Part shown: positions 53,916-63,506 of the stretch, piece by piece
How the letters are laid out: each line of letters starts with the position of its first letter
Numbering within the stretch: position 1 is the first letter of the stretch
Notes under the pieces: model-generated
What the model saw: only the letters and a program-made list of their open reading frames with translations
What the model was told of the DNA's origin: nothing
The model's database searches: none
Made by a program: the position numbers and the translations under genes
Assembly (NCBI RefSeq): GCF_020171525.1
Contig: NZ_JAIVAI010000001.1
Span: 496,001-560,000 of the forward strand
Reading direction: 5' to 3'
From: Halobacillus yeomjeoni
Lineage (GTDB): Bacteria; Bacillota; Bacilli; Bacillales; Halobacillaceae
Length of the DNA stretch: 64,000 nucleotides

Positions 53916-54062
53916 TAGGGTGATTTTTTTGTTCAAATAGAATCGAAGTGTGTATAATGTAGATGAGTTCGCGGCCGCGCTGAATAGGATCAGCGTGGCT
54001 TGCTGTTGTATATGGGCATACTTATAACAATGATCGAATTAATAAAAGGTTGGTGAGGTTTC

Positions 54063-54800
54063 ATGGCGAAAATGGAACGACTACAAAAGGTGATTGCACA
54101 CGCAGGTGTAGCATCAAGGAGGAAAGCGGAACAAATGATCCTGGATGGAAAGGTGACGGTGAACGGAAAAGTCGTCACTGAACTGGGAACGAAAGTGAGT
54201 AAAAATGACGATGTGGAAGTGGAAGGAGTTCCGATTGATAAGGAAGAGCCCGTGTATTATTTGTTATACAAACCACGAGGTGTCATCTCTAGTGTGAGTG
54301 ATGATAAAGGAAGAAAAGTCGTCACTGATTATCTTCCGGAAGTAAAAGAGCGAATCTTCCCTATCGGCAGACTCGACTACGATACGTCAGGTTTGATTAT
54401 TTTGACCAATGATGGTGAGTTTGCAAATATGCTCATGCATCCGAAGCATGAAGTGGACAAGGTGTATGTAGCTAAAACAAAAGGAATTCCATCGAAAGAG
54501 CAATTACAGCAGTTAAAGAAAGGAATGACTGTAGACGGGGAGTATTTGAAAGCGGTGCATGCCAAAATCATGTCCACAGACGGAAAAAAGAATACAGCCA
54601 TCGTCCAAGTCATTCTTCATGAAGGAAAGAACAGACAGGTACGTCGTATGTTCGATGCCCTGGGTTATCCAGTTGATAAATTGAAACGTGAAAGATATGG
54701 ATCCCTCGACTTAAAAGGGATGAATGCAGGCGAATACCGTCCTTTGAAGCCGCATGAAGTGAAAGTCCTTCGAGAAATGGCTGAAGAAAATGTTAAATAA
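54063..54800 (+). CDS. rluB: 23S rRNA pseudouridine synthase RluB
   Basis: A 245-residue enzyme that makes pseudouridine in 23S rRNA (position 2605 in E. coli numbering). N-terminal S4 RNA-binding domain (LQKVIAHAGVASRRKAEQMI). The catalytic aspartate lies in PIGRLDYDTSGLIILTNDGE, and HEGKNRQVRRMFDALGYPV completes the RsuA-type fold. GGTGAGG before the ATG. Between spmB and resA as in B. subtilis. Confidence 0.95.
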   Translation: MAKMERLQKVIAHAGVASRRKAEQMILDGKVTVNGKVVTELGTKVSKNDDVEVEGVPIDKEEPVYYLLYKPRGVISSVSDDKGRKVVTDYLPEVKERIFPIGRLDYDTSGLIILTNDGEFANMLMHPKHEVDKVYVAKTKGIPSKEQLQQLKKGMTVDGEYLKAVHAKIMSTDGKKNTAIVQVILHEGKNRQVRRMFDALGYPVDKLKRERYGSLDLKGMNAGEYRPLKPHEVKVLREMAEENVK

Positions 54801-54854
54801 CGTTCAAATTTTCCGTTTCCAAACAATGTTATAATGATTTGGGAGTGAAATGAA

Positions 54855-55409
54855 ATGAATGAAAAAACCTTGAAAAAGAAGAAAAAACGATTGATCTTCC
54901 GGACGGCTATGCTTGCAGTAATGGTAGGCCTTGTCGTTTTCGCATTGATATCCAACAGCAAAGATGACAAGTCCGTCGTTGCAAAAGGAGAACAAGCCCC
55001 GAACTTCCAATTGGAAAGGTTCGGTTCGGAAGGTGAAACGATCACGCTCAGTGATCTGGAAGGGAAAGGCGTTATGCTGAACTTCTGGGCCACGTACTGT
55101 GAACCATGCAAGGACGAAATGCCTTATATGGAAGAGTTGTATCCGAAATATAAAGAAAAAGGCGTGGAAATTCTCGCGGTGAACTTGGATTCGACGGATT
55201 TAGTCGTCAAAAGATTCATGGATACTTATGATATCAGTTTCCCTGTTTTACGAGATAAGAACGGCCAAGTGATGGACCTTTATAACATCGGACCGATTCC
55301 ATCCACACTTTTCATCAGTCCAGAAGGTGAAATCGTCGAACAGGTGACTGGCGCTCTTACTTTAAGTAAGCTTGAAGGCCACCTGAAAGAAATTGCACCT
55401 GAGGAGTAG
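54855..55409 (+). CDS. resA: Thiol-disulfide oxidoreductase ResA
   Basis: A 184-residue membrane-anchored thioredoxin-like protein that reduces the haem-binding cysteines of apocytochrome c outside the membrane. N-terminal anchor about 12-33. Active site NFWATYCEPCKDEMP (Cys82, Cys85) with the CEPC motif specific to ResA. Length near B. subtilis (179). First gene of resABCDE. Confidence 0.96.
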   Translation: MNEKTLKKKKKRLIFRTAMLAVMVGLVVFALISNSKDDKSVVAKGEQAPNFQLERFGSEGETITLSDLEGKGVMLNFWATYCEPCKDEMPYMEELYPKYKEKGVEILAVNLDSTDLVVKRFMDTYDISFPVLRDKNGQVMDLYNIGPIPSTLFISPEGEIVEQVTGALTLSKLEGHLKEIAPEE

Positions 55410-55438
55410 AGTCTACTTGAAATTGTGAGGTTTTTAGT

Positions 55439-57064
55439 ATGAACGAAATAACCTGTGAATGCGGGCATATCAACCCTGAAGGGACGGTACTCTGCGAATC
55501 TTGCGGAAAACCGATAGAAAAAAATCAGCACATTGATGGTAATGACCAAAAAGAATTGCTGAATATGCGATACGACGGAAGTGCTCGTCGCTCGCAGACG
55601 TATAACCGTACAATTATTGATAAGATTTGGAACTTCTTCTCCTCTGTCAAAGTAGGAGTATGGTTGATCGTACTGACGTTAATCGCATCTGCTGTTGGAA
55701 CTATACTTCCACAGGAAATGTATATTCCGCCAAACGTCGATGCAGCTACACATTACCGGGATCAATATGGGCTTCTCGGTCAAATCTATTATCAACTCGG
55801 TTTTCATAACTTATTCAGCTCGTGGTGGTACATGCTTCTTTTAGCCATGATCGGTATATCTATAGTGATAGCAAGTATCGATCGCTTTTTCCCATTATAT
55901 AAAACACTGAAAAAACAAAAGCCCAAACGTCATGAGCTGTTTATGAAAAAACAACGTGTTTTTGGGACAACCGAATCGGATCAGGTCGATGTAGAACGTT
56001 TCAAGAAGAACTTGAAGAAAAACCGATTCAAGGTATACGAAGAGAATGGACACATTCTTGCTGAAAAGAACCGCTTCGCACGCTGGGGTCCATATGTGAA
56101 CCACATCGGCCTGATCATCTTTTTGATCGGTTCTCTGCTTCGATTCGTTCCTTTTTTCTATGTGGACGAATTTGTGTGGATCCGTGAAGGGGAGACGGCA
56201 ATGATCCCTGGGACTGATGGTCAATATTATATGAAAAATGAGGAGTTCATCCTGGAGACATACGATGAAAGTGATGAGCGGTTCAAAGAAGCGATTCAAA
56301 AACAAGGAGGCCCCATCCCGAAAACGTATCAAACGGATGCCGTCATTTATGAACGTACAGACGAATTCATTCCTGGAAAAGAACCAGAGCTGAAAGAAGT
56401 AAAGACAGCTTCTGCAAAGATGAACCATCCCATTAAGTTTGATGATTACGCTTTGTATCAGGCGAGTTACCAGCTGAATGAATTCAAGGAAATGACTTTT
56501 AAAATTCATGATAAGGAGAATGAGGACTCCAACTATGGAGAATTCACAGTCGATTTGACAAACCCTAAATCAGAATATGAGTTGGAAAGCGGTCATCGTG
56601 TCGTCATTGATTCCTATTTCCCTGAGTATGAAATGAAAGATGGGGAGCCGGTATCCGTTTCCAAGTATCCAAAGAACCCGGCTTTTGTCTTCCATGTTTA
56701 CCCTCCAGGGGAAACCAGCCCTGAAACTAGCTTTCTAGGTATAGGTATGAACATTGATGCTACAGGAGAGAACGATTATAAACTGGGTCTTGTAAACTTT
56801 GATGTCCGGGATGTGACCGGTCTTACGGTGAAAAAAGACTTCACGTTACCGATCATCGGGCTTGGAGGTGCGATCTTTATGATCGGCGTTATCCAAGGCA
56901 TGTATTGGAACCACCGCAGGATCTGGCTGCAGCCGAAAGAAAATGGGGTTTGGATTGCCGGTCATACAAACAAAAACTGGTTTGCTCTTCGACGTGAAAT
57001 TGATAAAGTGATTGATGGCACGCATATTCAAAAACCCGTCGATCAATATGAAATGAAAGACTAG
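55439..57064 (+). CDS. resB: Cytochrome c biogenesis protein ResB
   Basis: A 541-residue haem-handling membrane protein that works with ResC. The N-terminus is a zinc ribbon (ITCECGHINPEGTVLCESCG), then membrane helices near 70-88, 128-147 and 215-233, a large outside beta domain, and a final helix near 470-490. The first transmembrane segment begins VKVGVWLIVLTLIASAVGTI, the conserved ResB start. Length matches B. subtilis (542). Confidence 0.95.
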   Translation: MNEITCECGHINPEGTVLCESCGKPIEKNQHIDGNDQKELLNMRYDGSARRSQTYNRTIIDKIWNFFSSVKVGVWLIVLTLIASAVGTILPQEMYIPPNVDAATHYRDQYGLLGQIYYQLGFHNLFSSWWYMLLLAMIGISIVIASIDRFFPLYKTLKKQKPKRHELFMKKQRVFGTTESDQVDVERFKKNLKKNRFKVYEENGHILAEKNRFARWGPYVNHIGLIIFLIGSLLRFVPFFYVDEFVWIREGETAMIPGTDGQYYMKNEEFILETYDESDERFKEAIQKQGGPIPKTYQTDAVIYERTDEFIPGKEPELKEVKTASAKMNHPIKFDDYALYQASYQLNEFKEMTFKIHDKENEDSNYGEFTVDLTNPKSEYELESGHRVVIDSYFPEYEMKDGEPVSVSKYPKNPAFVFHVYPPGETSPETSFLGIGMNIDATGENDYKLGLVNFDVRDVTGLTVKKDFTLPIIGLGGAIFMIGVIQGMYWNHRRIWLQPKENGVWIAGHTNKNWFALRREIDKVIDGTHIQKPVDQYEMKD

Positions 57065-57097
57065 CATCGCTCATGTCGATGTGTGAGGAGGATGGAA

Positions 57098-58285
57098 ATG
57101 GGAGATTTGAGTACTTTAAGTAGTAATCTTCTTTATGCTGCTTTTTTCATCTATCTAATTGCTACGTTCTTCTTCGGAGGAACGATTCGCGATAAGGGAA
57201 AAGGAAAAAGCAGAGTTGCTGGTAATATTGGAATCACAATTACAATCATTGGCTTCCTTACCCAGCTTGGATATTTCATAACGAGATGGATTGCAAGTCA
57301 ACACGCACCTGTAAGTAACTTGTTCGAATATACGACGTTCTTCGGAATGATGTTGATTTTTGCATTTATCATTCTTTACTTTATTTACCGTGTTGATTTG
57401 CTCGGGTTGTTCGCATTGCCGATTGCACTTTTGATCATCGCATTTGCGAGCATGTTCCCTACGGAGATTTCTCCTTTAGTCCCATCATTGCAATCGCATT
57501 GGTTGTACATCCATGTAACAACGGCGTCGTTAGGACAGGGGATCTTATCGGTCAGTTTCGTAGCAGGTTTAGTGTTCTTGATCCGTCAAGTCGATCAAAC
57601 TAAAAGGTCTAAGCATACATCCTGGCTTGAATTCGTCATTTATGTTCTGTTTGCAACCATTGCTTTCATTATGGTAACCTCCATCTTCGGTGCTATGGAG
57701 TATGAAGCCAAGTTTCAGGCTCCAGTAAACGGACAGCAAGCGGAAATCACCTATGGTGTCCCGGCGATTGCAGGTCCGGCTGATGGGGAAGTGATTTCTG
57801 AAGGTGCTATGGGACCATTATTTGAAGCACCTGCTTGGATGAGAGGGCAGGACGCTGCAAAGAAATTGAACACATTCCTTTGGTCCTTGTTCGGTGGTCT
57901 CGTAATTTATGGATTGGTCCGTCTCATTTTGAGAAAACGTGTAGCGGCTGCTATTCAGCCATTACTTAAAAAACTTAATCCTGAATTGGTGGATGAAGTT
58001 TCCTATCGGGCCGTAGCTATCGGGTTCCCGGTATTTACCTTGGGAGCAATCATTTTTGCTTCTATCTGGGCACAACAAGCATGGGACCGCTTTTGGGGTT
58101 GGGACCCTAAAGAAGTATGGGCATTGATCACATTTTTCTTCTATGCCGCATATCTTCACCTGCGACTTTCCAGAGGCTGGCATGGGCTCCGTTCTGCCTG
58201 GCTTGCTGTCGGAGGTTTTGGTATTATCATGTTCAACTTAATTGCCGTCAATCTAGTCATTTCTGGACTGCATTCGTACGCGTAA
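57098..58285 (+). CDS. resC: Cytochrome c biogenesis protein ResC (CcsA)
   Basis: A 395-residue membrane protein with about eight or nine helices. The tryptophan-rich haem motif reads [20 protein letters not shown] near 336-355, the CcsA/CcmF signature, flanked by conserved histidines. With ResB it exports haem and attaches it to apocytochrome c. The ATG at 57098 follows TGAGGAGGATGGAA; the GTG at 57083 lies in the site. Confidence 0.95.
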   Translation: MGDLSTLSSNLLYAAFFIYLIATFFFGGTIRDKGKGKSRVAGNIGITITIIGFLTQLGYFITRWIASQHAPVSNLFEYTTFFGMMLIFAFIILYFIYRVDLLGLFALPIALLIIAFASMFPTEISPLVPSLQSHWLYIHVTTASLGQGILSVSFVAGLVFLIRQVDQTKRSKHTSWLEFVIYVLFATIAFIMVTSIFGAMEYEAKFQAPVNGQQAEITYGVPAIAGPADGEVISEGAMGPLFEAPAWMRGQDAAKKLNTFLWSLFGGLVIYGLVRLILRKRVAAAIQPLLKKLNPELVDEVSYRAVAIGFPVFTLGAIIFASIWAQQAWDRFWGWDPKEVWALITFFFYAAYLHLRLSRGWHGLRSAWLAVGGFGIIMFNLIAVNLVISGLHSYA

Positions 58286-58370
58286 TTTCTATTAAAGGCA
58301 GGGAGGGGATTTACCCGACCTGCCCTTTGTGTATAGATCTCAACACTTAACATCATGGAGGTTGGATAGG

Positions 58371-59087
58371 ATGGATCAAGAGGCAAAGATACTTGTTGTA
58401 GACGATGAAGAACGTATTCGTCGATTGATCAAAATGTACTTAGAACGCGAAGATTATCTCATAGAAGAAGCAGAGGATGGAGAGGAAGCACTTACGAAAG
58501 CGATGAACGAGGATTATGATGTTATTCTCCTTGATTTGATGCTTCCTGGTAAAGACGGCATCGATGTTTGTAGAGAGTTGCGTGAAAAGAAAGCGACTCC
58601 TGTCATCATGTTGACTGCCAAAGGCGAAGAGTCTAACAGAGTACAAGGTTTTGAAGTTGGAGCGGATGATTATATCGTCAAGCCGTTCAGTCCTCGTGAG
58701 GTCGTGCTGCGCGTGAAAGCTTTGTTAAGGCGTGCTTCGACAACAAGGTTCCTGGAAACAGAAACCTCTGCTCGAAATGTGCTTGTTTTTCCTCATATGA
58801 CTATCGATAATGATGCTCACCGGGTGACGGCTGACGGTAAAGAAGTCGCTCTTACTCCGAAGGAATACGAATTGTTGAATTATATGGCTCAATCGCCGGA
58901 TAAAGTATTTGATCGAGAGCAGTTGTTGAAAGAAGTATGGCAATACGAATTTTTCGGTGACTTGCGTACGGTGGATACTCATGTGAAACGATTACGTGAA
59001 AAATTAAGCAAGGTGTCTGCGAAAGCTGCCGGAATGATTGTGACCGTCTGGGGTATCGGATATAAATTCGAGGTAAGTGGAGACTGA
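58371..59087 (+). CDS. resD: Response regulator ResD
   Basis: A 238-residue OmpR-type regulator of aerobic and anaerobic respiration. Receiver domain with phospho-acceptor Asp55 in VILLDLMLPGKDG and Lys in YIVKPFSPREV. C-terminal winged helix (EYELLNYMAQSPDKVFDREQ; DLRTVDTHVKRLREKL). ATG 58371 follows GGAGGTTGGATAGG. It overlaps resE by 1 nt. Confidence 0.96.
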   Translation: MDQEAKILVVDDEERIRRLIKMYLEREDYLIEEAEDGEEALTKAMNEDYDVILLDLMLPGKDGIDVCRELREKKATPVIMLTAKGEESNRVQGFEVGADDYIVKPFSPREVVLRVKALLRRASTTRFLETETSARNVLVFPHMTIDNDAHRVTADGKEVALTPKEYELLNYMAQSPDKVFDREQLLKEVWQYEFFGDLRTVDTHVKRLREKLSKVSAKAAGMIVTVWGIGYKFEVSGD

Positions 59088-60877
59088 TGTTCTGGCGAAG
59101 TGTCGTAGGGAAATTGTGGTTTACGATCATTCTCCTCGTTTCCCTCGTTCTAACCATTTTGACGGTACTTCTGCTTGAGTTTTTCCAAAATTACCATTTA
59201 ATCGAAGCAGAGAAGGATCTTATGCAGGCTGCGGATCGAATTACTGAATTCACAGATAGATACGAAGAGAGTGATCTTTTATTGACGACAACCAGGTGGA
59301 TCAAGGACCCTGCGAGTCAAGTCGTCATTGTAAGGGATAATGAACAAATGGTGACGGTCGGCAGTGATACCGAGCATCTTCCGCCACTGACAGAAGAATG
59401 GTTTAAAACGGACGAAGATTTCTCGCAAGTCTTGAAAAAGGGTCATGATGTAAAAAAAGTAAAAGAGCTTGATCCCCAGAGTGTAAGTGTCATAGTTGTC
59501 GGAACCCCTTTGAACGATGGTTCAGGAGGTGTGTTCGTATACCAGTCACTGGATACGATTGAAGAGACGACGGATCAAACGACAAAAATCATATTTCTGT
59601 CCGCTGGAATCGCAATCGTTTTGACCACGATATTTGCCTTCTTCCTGTCCACAAGGATCACGTCTCCCCTTATTAAAATGAGGGAAGGAGCCCTTGAACT
59701 GGCTAAAGGTGAATTCAATCAAAAAGTACCGATCCTCACCCATGATGAAATTGGAGAATTAGCTATGGCCTTCAATCGTATGGGACGTCAGTTGAAGTTT
59801 CACATCAATGCATTGAACCAAGAAAAGGAACAGCTCTCTCGAATTTTGCGCTCTATGGCTGACGGTGTCATAACGCTGAATAGAGATGGTGAAATTCTTA
59901 TCTCCAATCCCCCTGCTCAACAATACTTGGAAGCAGAAAGTTTTGAAAATGGCGATGGGATCGAAGGAAAGAAAATGAAGGAAGCTCTTCCAGAACCGTT
60001 GAAACAACTGTTTGAAGAAGTTATCACTCACGAGAAGGAATCCATGGTCGAAGTTCCTCTCCAGGGACGGTCCTGGGTCATTATCATGACTCCACTTTAT
60101 GATAATGACAACATTAGAGGCGCAGTCGCAGTCTTGAGGGACATGACAGAAGAACGCCGATTGAATAAATTACGGAAAGATTTCATAGCTAACGTTTCCC
60201 ATGAACTTCGAACACCGATATCGATGTTGCAAGGATACAGTGAGGCTATTGTCGATGATATTGCAGAATCAAAGGAAGATAAAAATGAATTGGCTCAGAT
60301 CATTCATGATGAATCCCTTAGAATCGGGAGGCTTGTGAATGAGCTGTTGGATTTGGCAAGAATGGAGGCGGGACATATTCAACTTTACATTGAATCAGTG
60401 GCTATTCAGCCGTATATGAATAAAATTATTCGTAAGTTTTATGGTATTGCAGATGAACGAGAGGTTGAAGTAAATCTATCTATTGATGAAGAACTGGATC
60501 GTATGTCGTTTGATGCGGATCGTATAGAGCAGGTGTTTACCAATTTAATTGATAACGCCATCCGTCATACAGGCTCAGGTGGAAGAGTCGACATTGCTAT
60601 TGAAAGCGATGGTGACGATTGGGTGGCCTCTGTACAAGATTCCGGCGATGGAATTGCAGAAGAAGATTTACCCTTCATTTTTGAGCGTTTTTATAAAGCG
60701 GATAAATCAAGGAAAAGAACTGATTCTCAAGAGAAGAAGGGAACTGGACTCGGACTTGCGATTGCTAAAAATATCGTAGAAGCACACAATGGTCAAATAT
60801 CCGCTCACAGCCGACTAGGTGAAGGGACGACATTCATGTTCAGAATTCCAAGGACGGTCAATATAAAAGAGAATTAG
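59087..60877 (+). CDS. resE: Sensor histidine kinase ResE
   Basis: A 596-residue membrane kinase. TM1 about 10-32, outside sensor region 33-165, TM2 about 167-188, HAMP 189-241, PAS about 250-355 (oxygen/redox sensing in B. subtilis), phospho-acceptor His372 in ANVSHELRTP, and ATPase boxes NLIDNAIRHTGSGG, VQDSGDGIAEE and GTGLGLAIAKN. Partner of ResD. Last gene of the res block; sigX, which follows in B. subtilis, is not here. Confidence 0.96.
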   Translation: MFWRSVVGKLWFTIILLVSLVLTILTVLLLEFFQNYHLIEAEKDLMQAADRITEFTDRYEESDLLLTTTRWIKDPASQVVIVRDNEQMVTVGSDTEHLPPLTEEWFKTDEDFSQVLKKGHDVKKVKELDPQSVSVIVVGTPLNDGSGGVFVYQSLDTIEETTDQTTKIIFLSAGIAIVLTTIFAFFLSTRITSPLIKMREGALELAKGEFNQKVPILTHDEIGELAMAFNRMGRQLKFHINALNQEKEQLSRILRSMADGVITLNRDGEILISNPPAQQYLEAESFENGDGIEGKKMKEALPEPLKQLFEEVITHEKESMVEVPLQGRSWVIIMTPLYDNDNIRGAVAVLRDMTEERRLNKLRKDFIANVSHELRTPISMLQGYSEAIVDDIAESKEDKNELAQIIHDESLRIGRLVNELLDLARMEAGHIQLYIESVAIQPYMNKIIRKFYGIADEREVEVNLSIDEELDRMSFDADRIEQVFTNLIDNAIRHTGSGGRVDIAIESDGDDWVASVQDSGDGIAEEDLPFIFERFYKADKSRKRTDSQEKKGTGLGLAIAKNIVEAHNGQISAHSRLGEGTTFMFRIPRTVNIKEN

Positions 60878-60929
60878 TTTGCCAATTTTCTTAATTTAAT
60901 GTATCTTTAAGGTGGAAGTTCATAAAAGG

Positions 60930-61100
60930 ATTCAGGTGCCATTTCGGCTTGATAGGGAATCTGGTGAAATGCCAGAACTGTCCTCGCAACTGTATGTGCA
61001 GACGAAAAGATAGTTCCACTGTGCAACGAAGCACGGGAAGGAATCTTAGTAGAGTGACGCACAAGTCAGTAGACCTGCCTGGTCCGATGTTTCAATGCTT
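60930..61100 (+). promoter_or_regulatory. Cobalamin (AdoCbl) riboswitch
   Basis: Class features in order: GGTGCC start, AGGGAATCTGGTGAAATGCC, AGAACTGTCCTCGCAACTGT, CCACTGTGCAACGAAGCAC, GGGAAGG, then GTCAGTAGACCTGCCTGG. This is the conserved B12-box core. A terminator 65 nt downstream makes transcriptional attenuation by cobalamin the likely mode. It controls the lipoprotein and ECF genes that follow. Confidence 0.93.
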
Positions 61101-61165
61101 CGGGGATTGAGCGTTTGAGACAACCGATCGGTTTACGTTGAACATATGCCCATCTGGTTTGTCTT

Positions 61166-61198
61166 AAGCTCGCCCTATTTCATGGGTGGGCTTTTTTT
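61166..61198 (+). terminator. Riboswitch expression-platform terminator
   Basis: AAGCTCGCCC pairs with GGGTGGGCTT (G-U allowed), followed by TTTTT. Upstream AGACAA-CC and GGTTTGTCT can pair with each other and may be part of the switching structure. Confidence 0.8.
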
Positions 61199-61278
61199 GA
61201 TGGTCACATAGCATAACCGTAGTTGTCCTTACGTCCTTTCTAGTAAGCAGAATCTTGTAAGAAAGGATGGGAATCGTC

Positions 61279-61686
61279 ATGAAGAAGATTTATGTTTTAC
61301 TGTTGTCCGTATTATTAGCAGGAGGGGTATTGTCCGGGTGCGGAACAGTGCAGCAAGATGGCAGCCAGGCAAGTGCCAGCCAACAAGAGGAAAAAGAAGA
61401 GATTTCTGTTGTAGTGAAAATCACTAAACAAAATGGAGAAGAGAAACTTGTGGACCAGGAAATTTCTGTTGAAGAAGGATCGACATTAATGGAACTGATG
61501 AAAGAGAACTTCGATGTTGAAGAATCAGAAGGATTCATCAATGAAATTGAAGGTATATCTATGAACCAAGAGAAGAAGATGGCTTGGATGTACACCATCA
61601 ATGGAGAAGAAGCAATGGTCGGAGCAAATGAATATCAACTCGAGCAGGGTGATGTGATCGTTTTTGATTACCACTCTTGGGAGTGA
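61279..61686 (+). CDS. DUF4430 lipoprotein, candidate cobalamin-capturing protein
   Basis: A 135-residue lipoprotein. Signal peptide with lipobox LSGC (cysteine about 21), an acidic linker, then one DUF4430 domain (about 45-134): SVEEGSTLMELMKENFDVEE, FINEIEGISMNQEKKMAWMY, TINGEEAMVGANEYQLEQGD and a final WE. DUF4430 is related to the C-terminal domain of transcobalamin/intrinsic factor. Riboswitch control and the adjacent ECF S component suggest that it holds cobalamin at the cell surface. That role is inferred. ATG 61279 follows GAAAGGATGGG. Confidence 0.8.
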   Translation: MKKIYVLLLSVLLAGGVLSGCGTVQQDGSQASASQQEEKEEISVVVKITKQNGEEKLVDQEISVEEGSTLMELMKENFDVEESEGFINEIEGISMNQEKKMAWMYTINGEEAMVGANEYQLEQGDVIVFDYHSWE

Positions 61687-61692
61687 TGGTTG

Positions 61693-62220
61693 ATGAATAC
61701 GTATAAAATTACATTGATAGCTATGCTGGCAGCCCTTGCGATTGCGGGCCGAATCGCTTTATCCCAAATTCCAAACGTCCAGCCAGTGACTGCCATTATT
61801 ATTTTGACCGGTTTTTGGCTGGGCCCGGTTGCAGGTATTCTCATGGCTGTCCTTACAACATTCGTATCGAACATGTTGTTGGGGATGGGAATATGGACAA
61901 TTTGGCAGATCATTGCGTGGGCCCTTATTGGCTTGGGAGCAGGTATTTTAGGGAAGTATTGGTCGAGACTGCCTGTATGGGGGCTCAGTGTGTATGGCTT
62001 TGTAAGTGGATTATTTTTTGGACTGGTCATATCATTGACGATGCGGTCTTTTGGACAGCCTTTTTTGGCGTATTATCTGGCAGGGCTGCCATTCGATATC
62101 AATCATGCACTTTCAAACTCAGCCTTCATCTTTGTACTGGCTACAGTCCTCGGACCTTTATTCCAGCAATATAAAAAAAGAAATGGTCTCAAGCCGGCAA
62201 TCAGAAGTGCAGATGCATAA
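61693..62220 (+). CDS. ECF transporter S component (probable cobalamin)
   Basis: A 175-residue membrane protein with five or six helices. The SQIPNVQPVTAIIILTGFWL and MGIWTIWQIIAWALIGLGAG stretches are typical of ECF S subunits of the cobalamin/precursor type. It needs the shared EcfA-EcfA'-EcfT module encoded elsewhere. ATG 61693, 6 nt after the lipoprotein stop. Riboswitch control makes cobalamin the best substrate guess. Confidence 0.82.
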   Translation: MNTYKITLIAMLAALAIAGRIALSQIPNVQPVTAIIILTGFWLGPVAGILMAVLTTFVSNMLLGMGIWTIWQIIAWALIGLGAGILGKYWSRLPVWGLSVYGFVSGLFFGLVISLTMRSFGQPFLAYYLAGLPFDINHALSNSAFIFVLATVLGPLFQQYKKRNGLKPAIRSADA

Positions 62221-62231
62221 AAGAATTCAAC

Positions 62232-62266
62232 AAAAGGTCTCTTCAATTTTGAAGAGACCTTTTTTG
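62232..62266 (+). terminator. Terminator of the cobalamin unit
   Basis: AAAAGGTCTCTTCAA pairs with TTGAAGAGACCTTTT, followed by T residues. Confidence 0.93.
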
Positions 62267-62432
62267 TTTCGAATAATAATTATAATTCCCTACTTTTACC
62301 ACGTTAATATTGTTGCGCTTTAACGCCTGTACTTGAGTGAAATTTCTGATAAATCTACAATTGAAGTGTTGTTAATAATTACCTTATATGGTTGTTCAGA
62401 AATTTAAGTGCTGGTGAAAGGGATGGTGACAG

Positions 62433-63506
62433 ATGAAAATGATCGATCAGTTTCCAATTGTTCAATACATCAATGAAAATGGAGTATTTACACAAAGCGA
62501 ATTCGAAGAAGAAATGACACCTGCATTGTTACAGCAATTGTATGAGAAGATGCTGCGGGCTCGTCTTTTGGATCGTAAATGTATCAAATTACAACGCCAA
62601 GGAAGATTGGGTACATACGCACCCTTTGAAGGTCAGGAAGCTGCACAAGTAGGGAGTGCTTTAGCTCTTGAAGAAGAAGATTGGATTTTTCCTACCTACA
62701 GGGACCATGCAGCTACATTGACATTCGGCCATTCTATGCAGAACTTATTAGCGTATTGGGTAGGACGGATAGAAGGGTCCATCCCGCCTGAAGACAAAAA
62801 CATCTTTCCACCCGCTGTCCCTATTGCTTCCCAAATCCTGCACGCCACAGGGGTGGCATGGGCTGAGAAGAAGAAGGGGACAAATCACGTTTCCCTCGTT
62901 TATTTCGGTGATGGGGCAACTTCTGAAGGAGATTTCCATGAGGGACTCAATTTTGCAAGCGTTTTCAATGTGCCGGTAGTCTTCTTCAACCAAAACAATG
63001 GATATGCCATCAGTGTACCGATAGAGAAACAGATGAAATCTAAAACCATTGCACAAAAAGGACTTGCCTATGATATACCGAGTATCCGTATAGATGGAAA
63101 TGATATCGCAGCTGTTTATATAGAGACGAAAAAAGCTGTTGAGAGAGCGAGAAGCGGAGAGGGGCCTACATTGATAGAGGCTGTTACTTGGCGCTACGGA
63201 GCCCATACGACAGCGGATGATCCCACAAGGTATCGCGATCAAACGGAAAGTGACAGCAGAAGGAGAACGACGGATCCTTTATTAAGAATTGAAACTTATT
63301 TGAAGAACACCAACGTTTGGGATGAAGATTGGTTATCGAAAATTGAAGATCAGATTTCTGAAGAAATTTCAGGTGCAGTTGATAATATGGAGGGCATGCC
63401 GAAAGCTGATATTGACGATCTATTCTCTCATATTTTTAAAGATCCAACGTGGCAGCTTGAACAACAAAGGAAACATCATTTGGCTGTAAAGGGGGGACGC
63501 GACTGA
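62433..63506 (+). CDS. 2-oxo acid dehydrogenase E1 alpha subunit
   Basis: A 357-residue thiamine-diphosphate enzyme subunit of a pyruvate, acetoin or branched-chain dehydrogenase complex. TPP motif VYFGDGATSEGDFHEGLNFA then VVFFNQNNGYAIS. The phosphorylation-loop-like YGAHTTADDPTRYR and the N-terminal MLRARLLDRKCIKLQRQGR fit the PdhA/BkdA1 group. It overlaps the E1 beta gene by 1 nt. A second pyruvate-type complex is possible; the exact substrate cannot be told from E1 alpha alone. Confidence 0.92.
   Translation: MKMIDQFPIVQYINENGVFTQSEFEEEMTPALLQQLYEKMLRARLLDRKCIKLQRQGRLGTYAPFEGQEAAQVGSALALEEEDWIFPTYRDHAATLTFGHSMQNLLAYWVGRIEGSIPPEDKNIFPPAVPIASQILHATGVAWAEKKKGTNHVSLVYFGDGATSEGDFHEGLNFASVFNVPVVFFNQNNGYAISVPIEKQMKSKTIAQKGLAYDIPSIRIDGNDIAAVYIETKKAVERARSGEGPTLIEAVTWRYGAHTTADDPTRYRDQTESDSRRRTTDPLLRIETYLKNTNVWDEDWLSKIEDQISEEISGAVDNMEGMPKADIDDLFSHIFKDPTWQLEQQRKHHLAVKGGRD

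Noticed and set aside
55895-56509. 204-codon open frame antisense to resB
   Set aside because: Lies wholly within resB, has no site or family features, and the sense strand is certain.
62748-63242. 164-codon open frame antisense to the E1 alpha gene
   Set aside because: Shadow of a conserved enzyme gene, with cysteine-rich random-like composition and no start signal.
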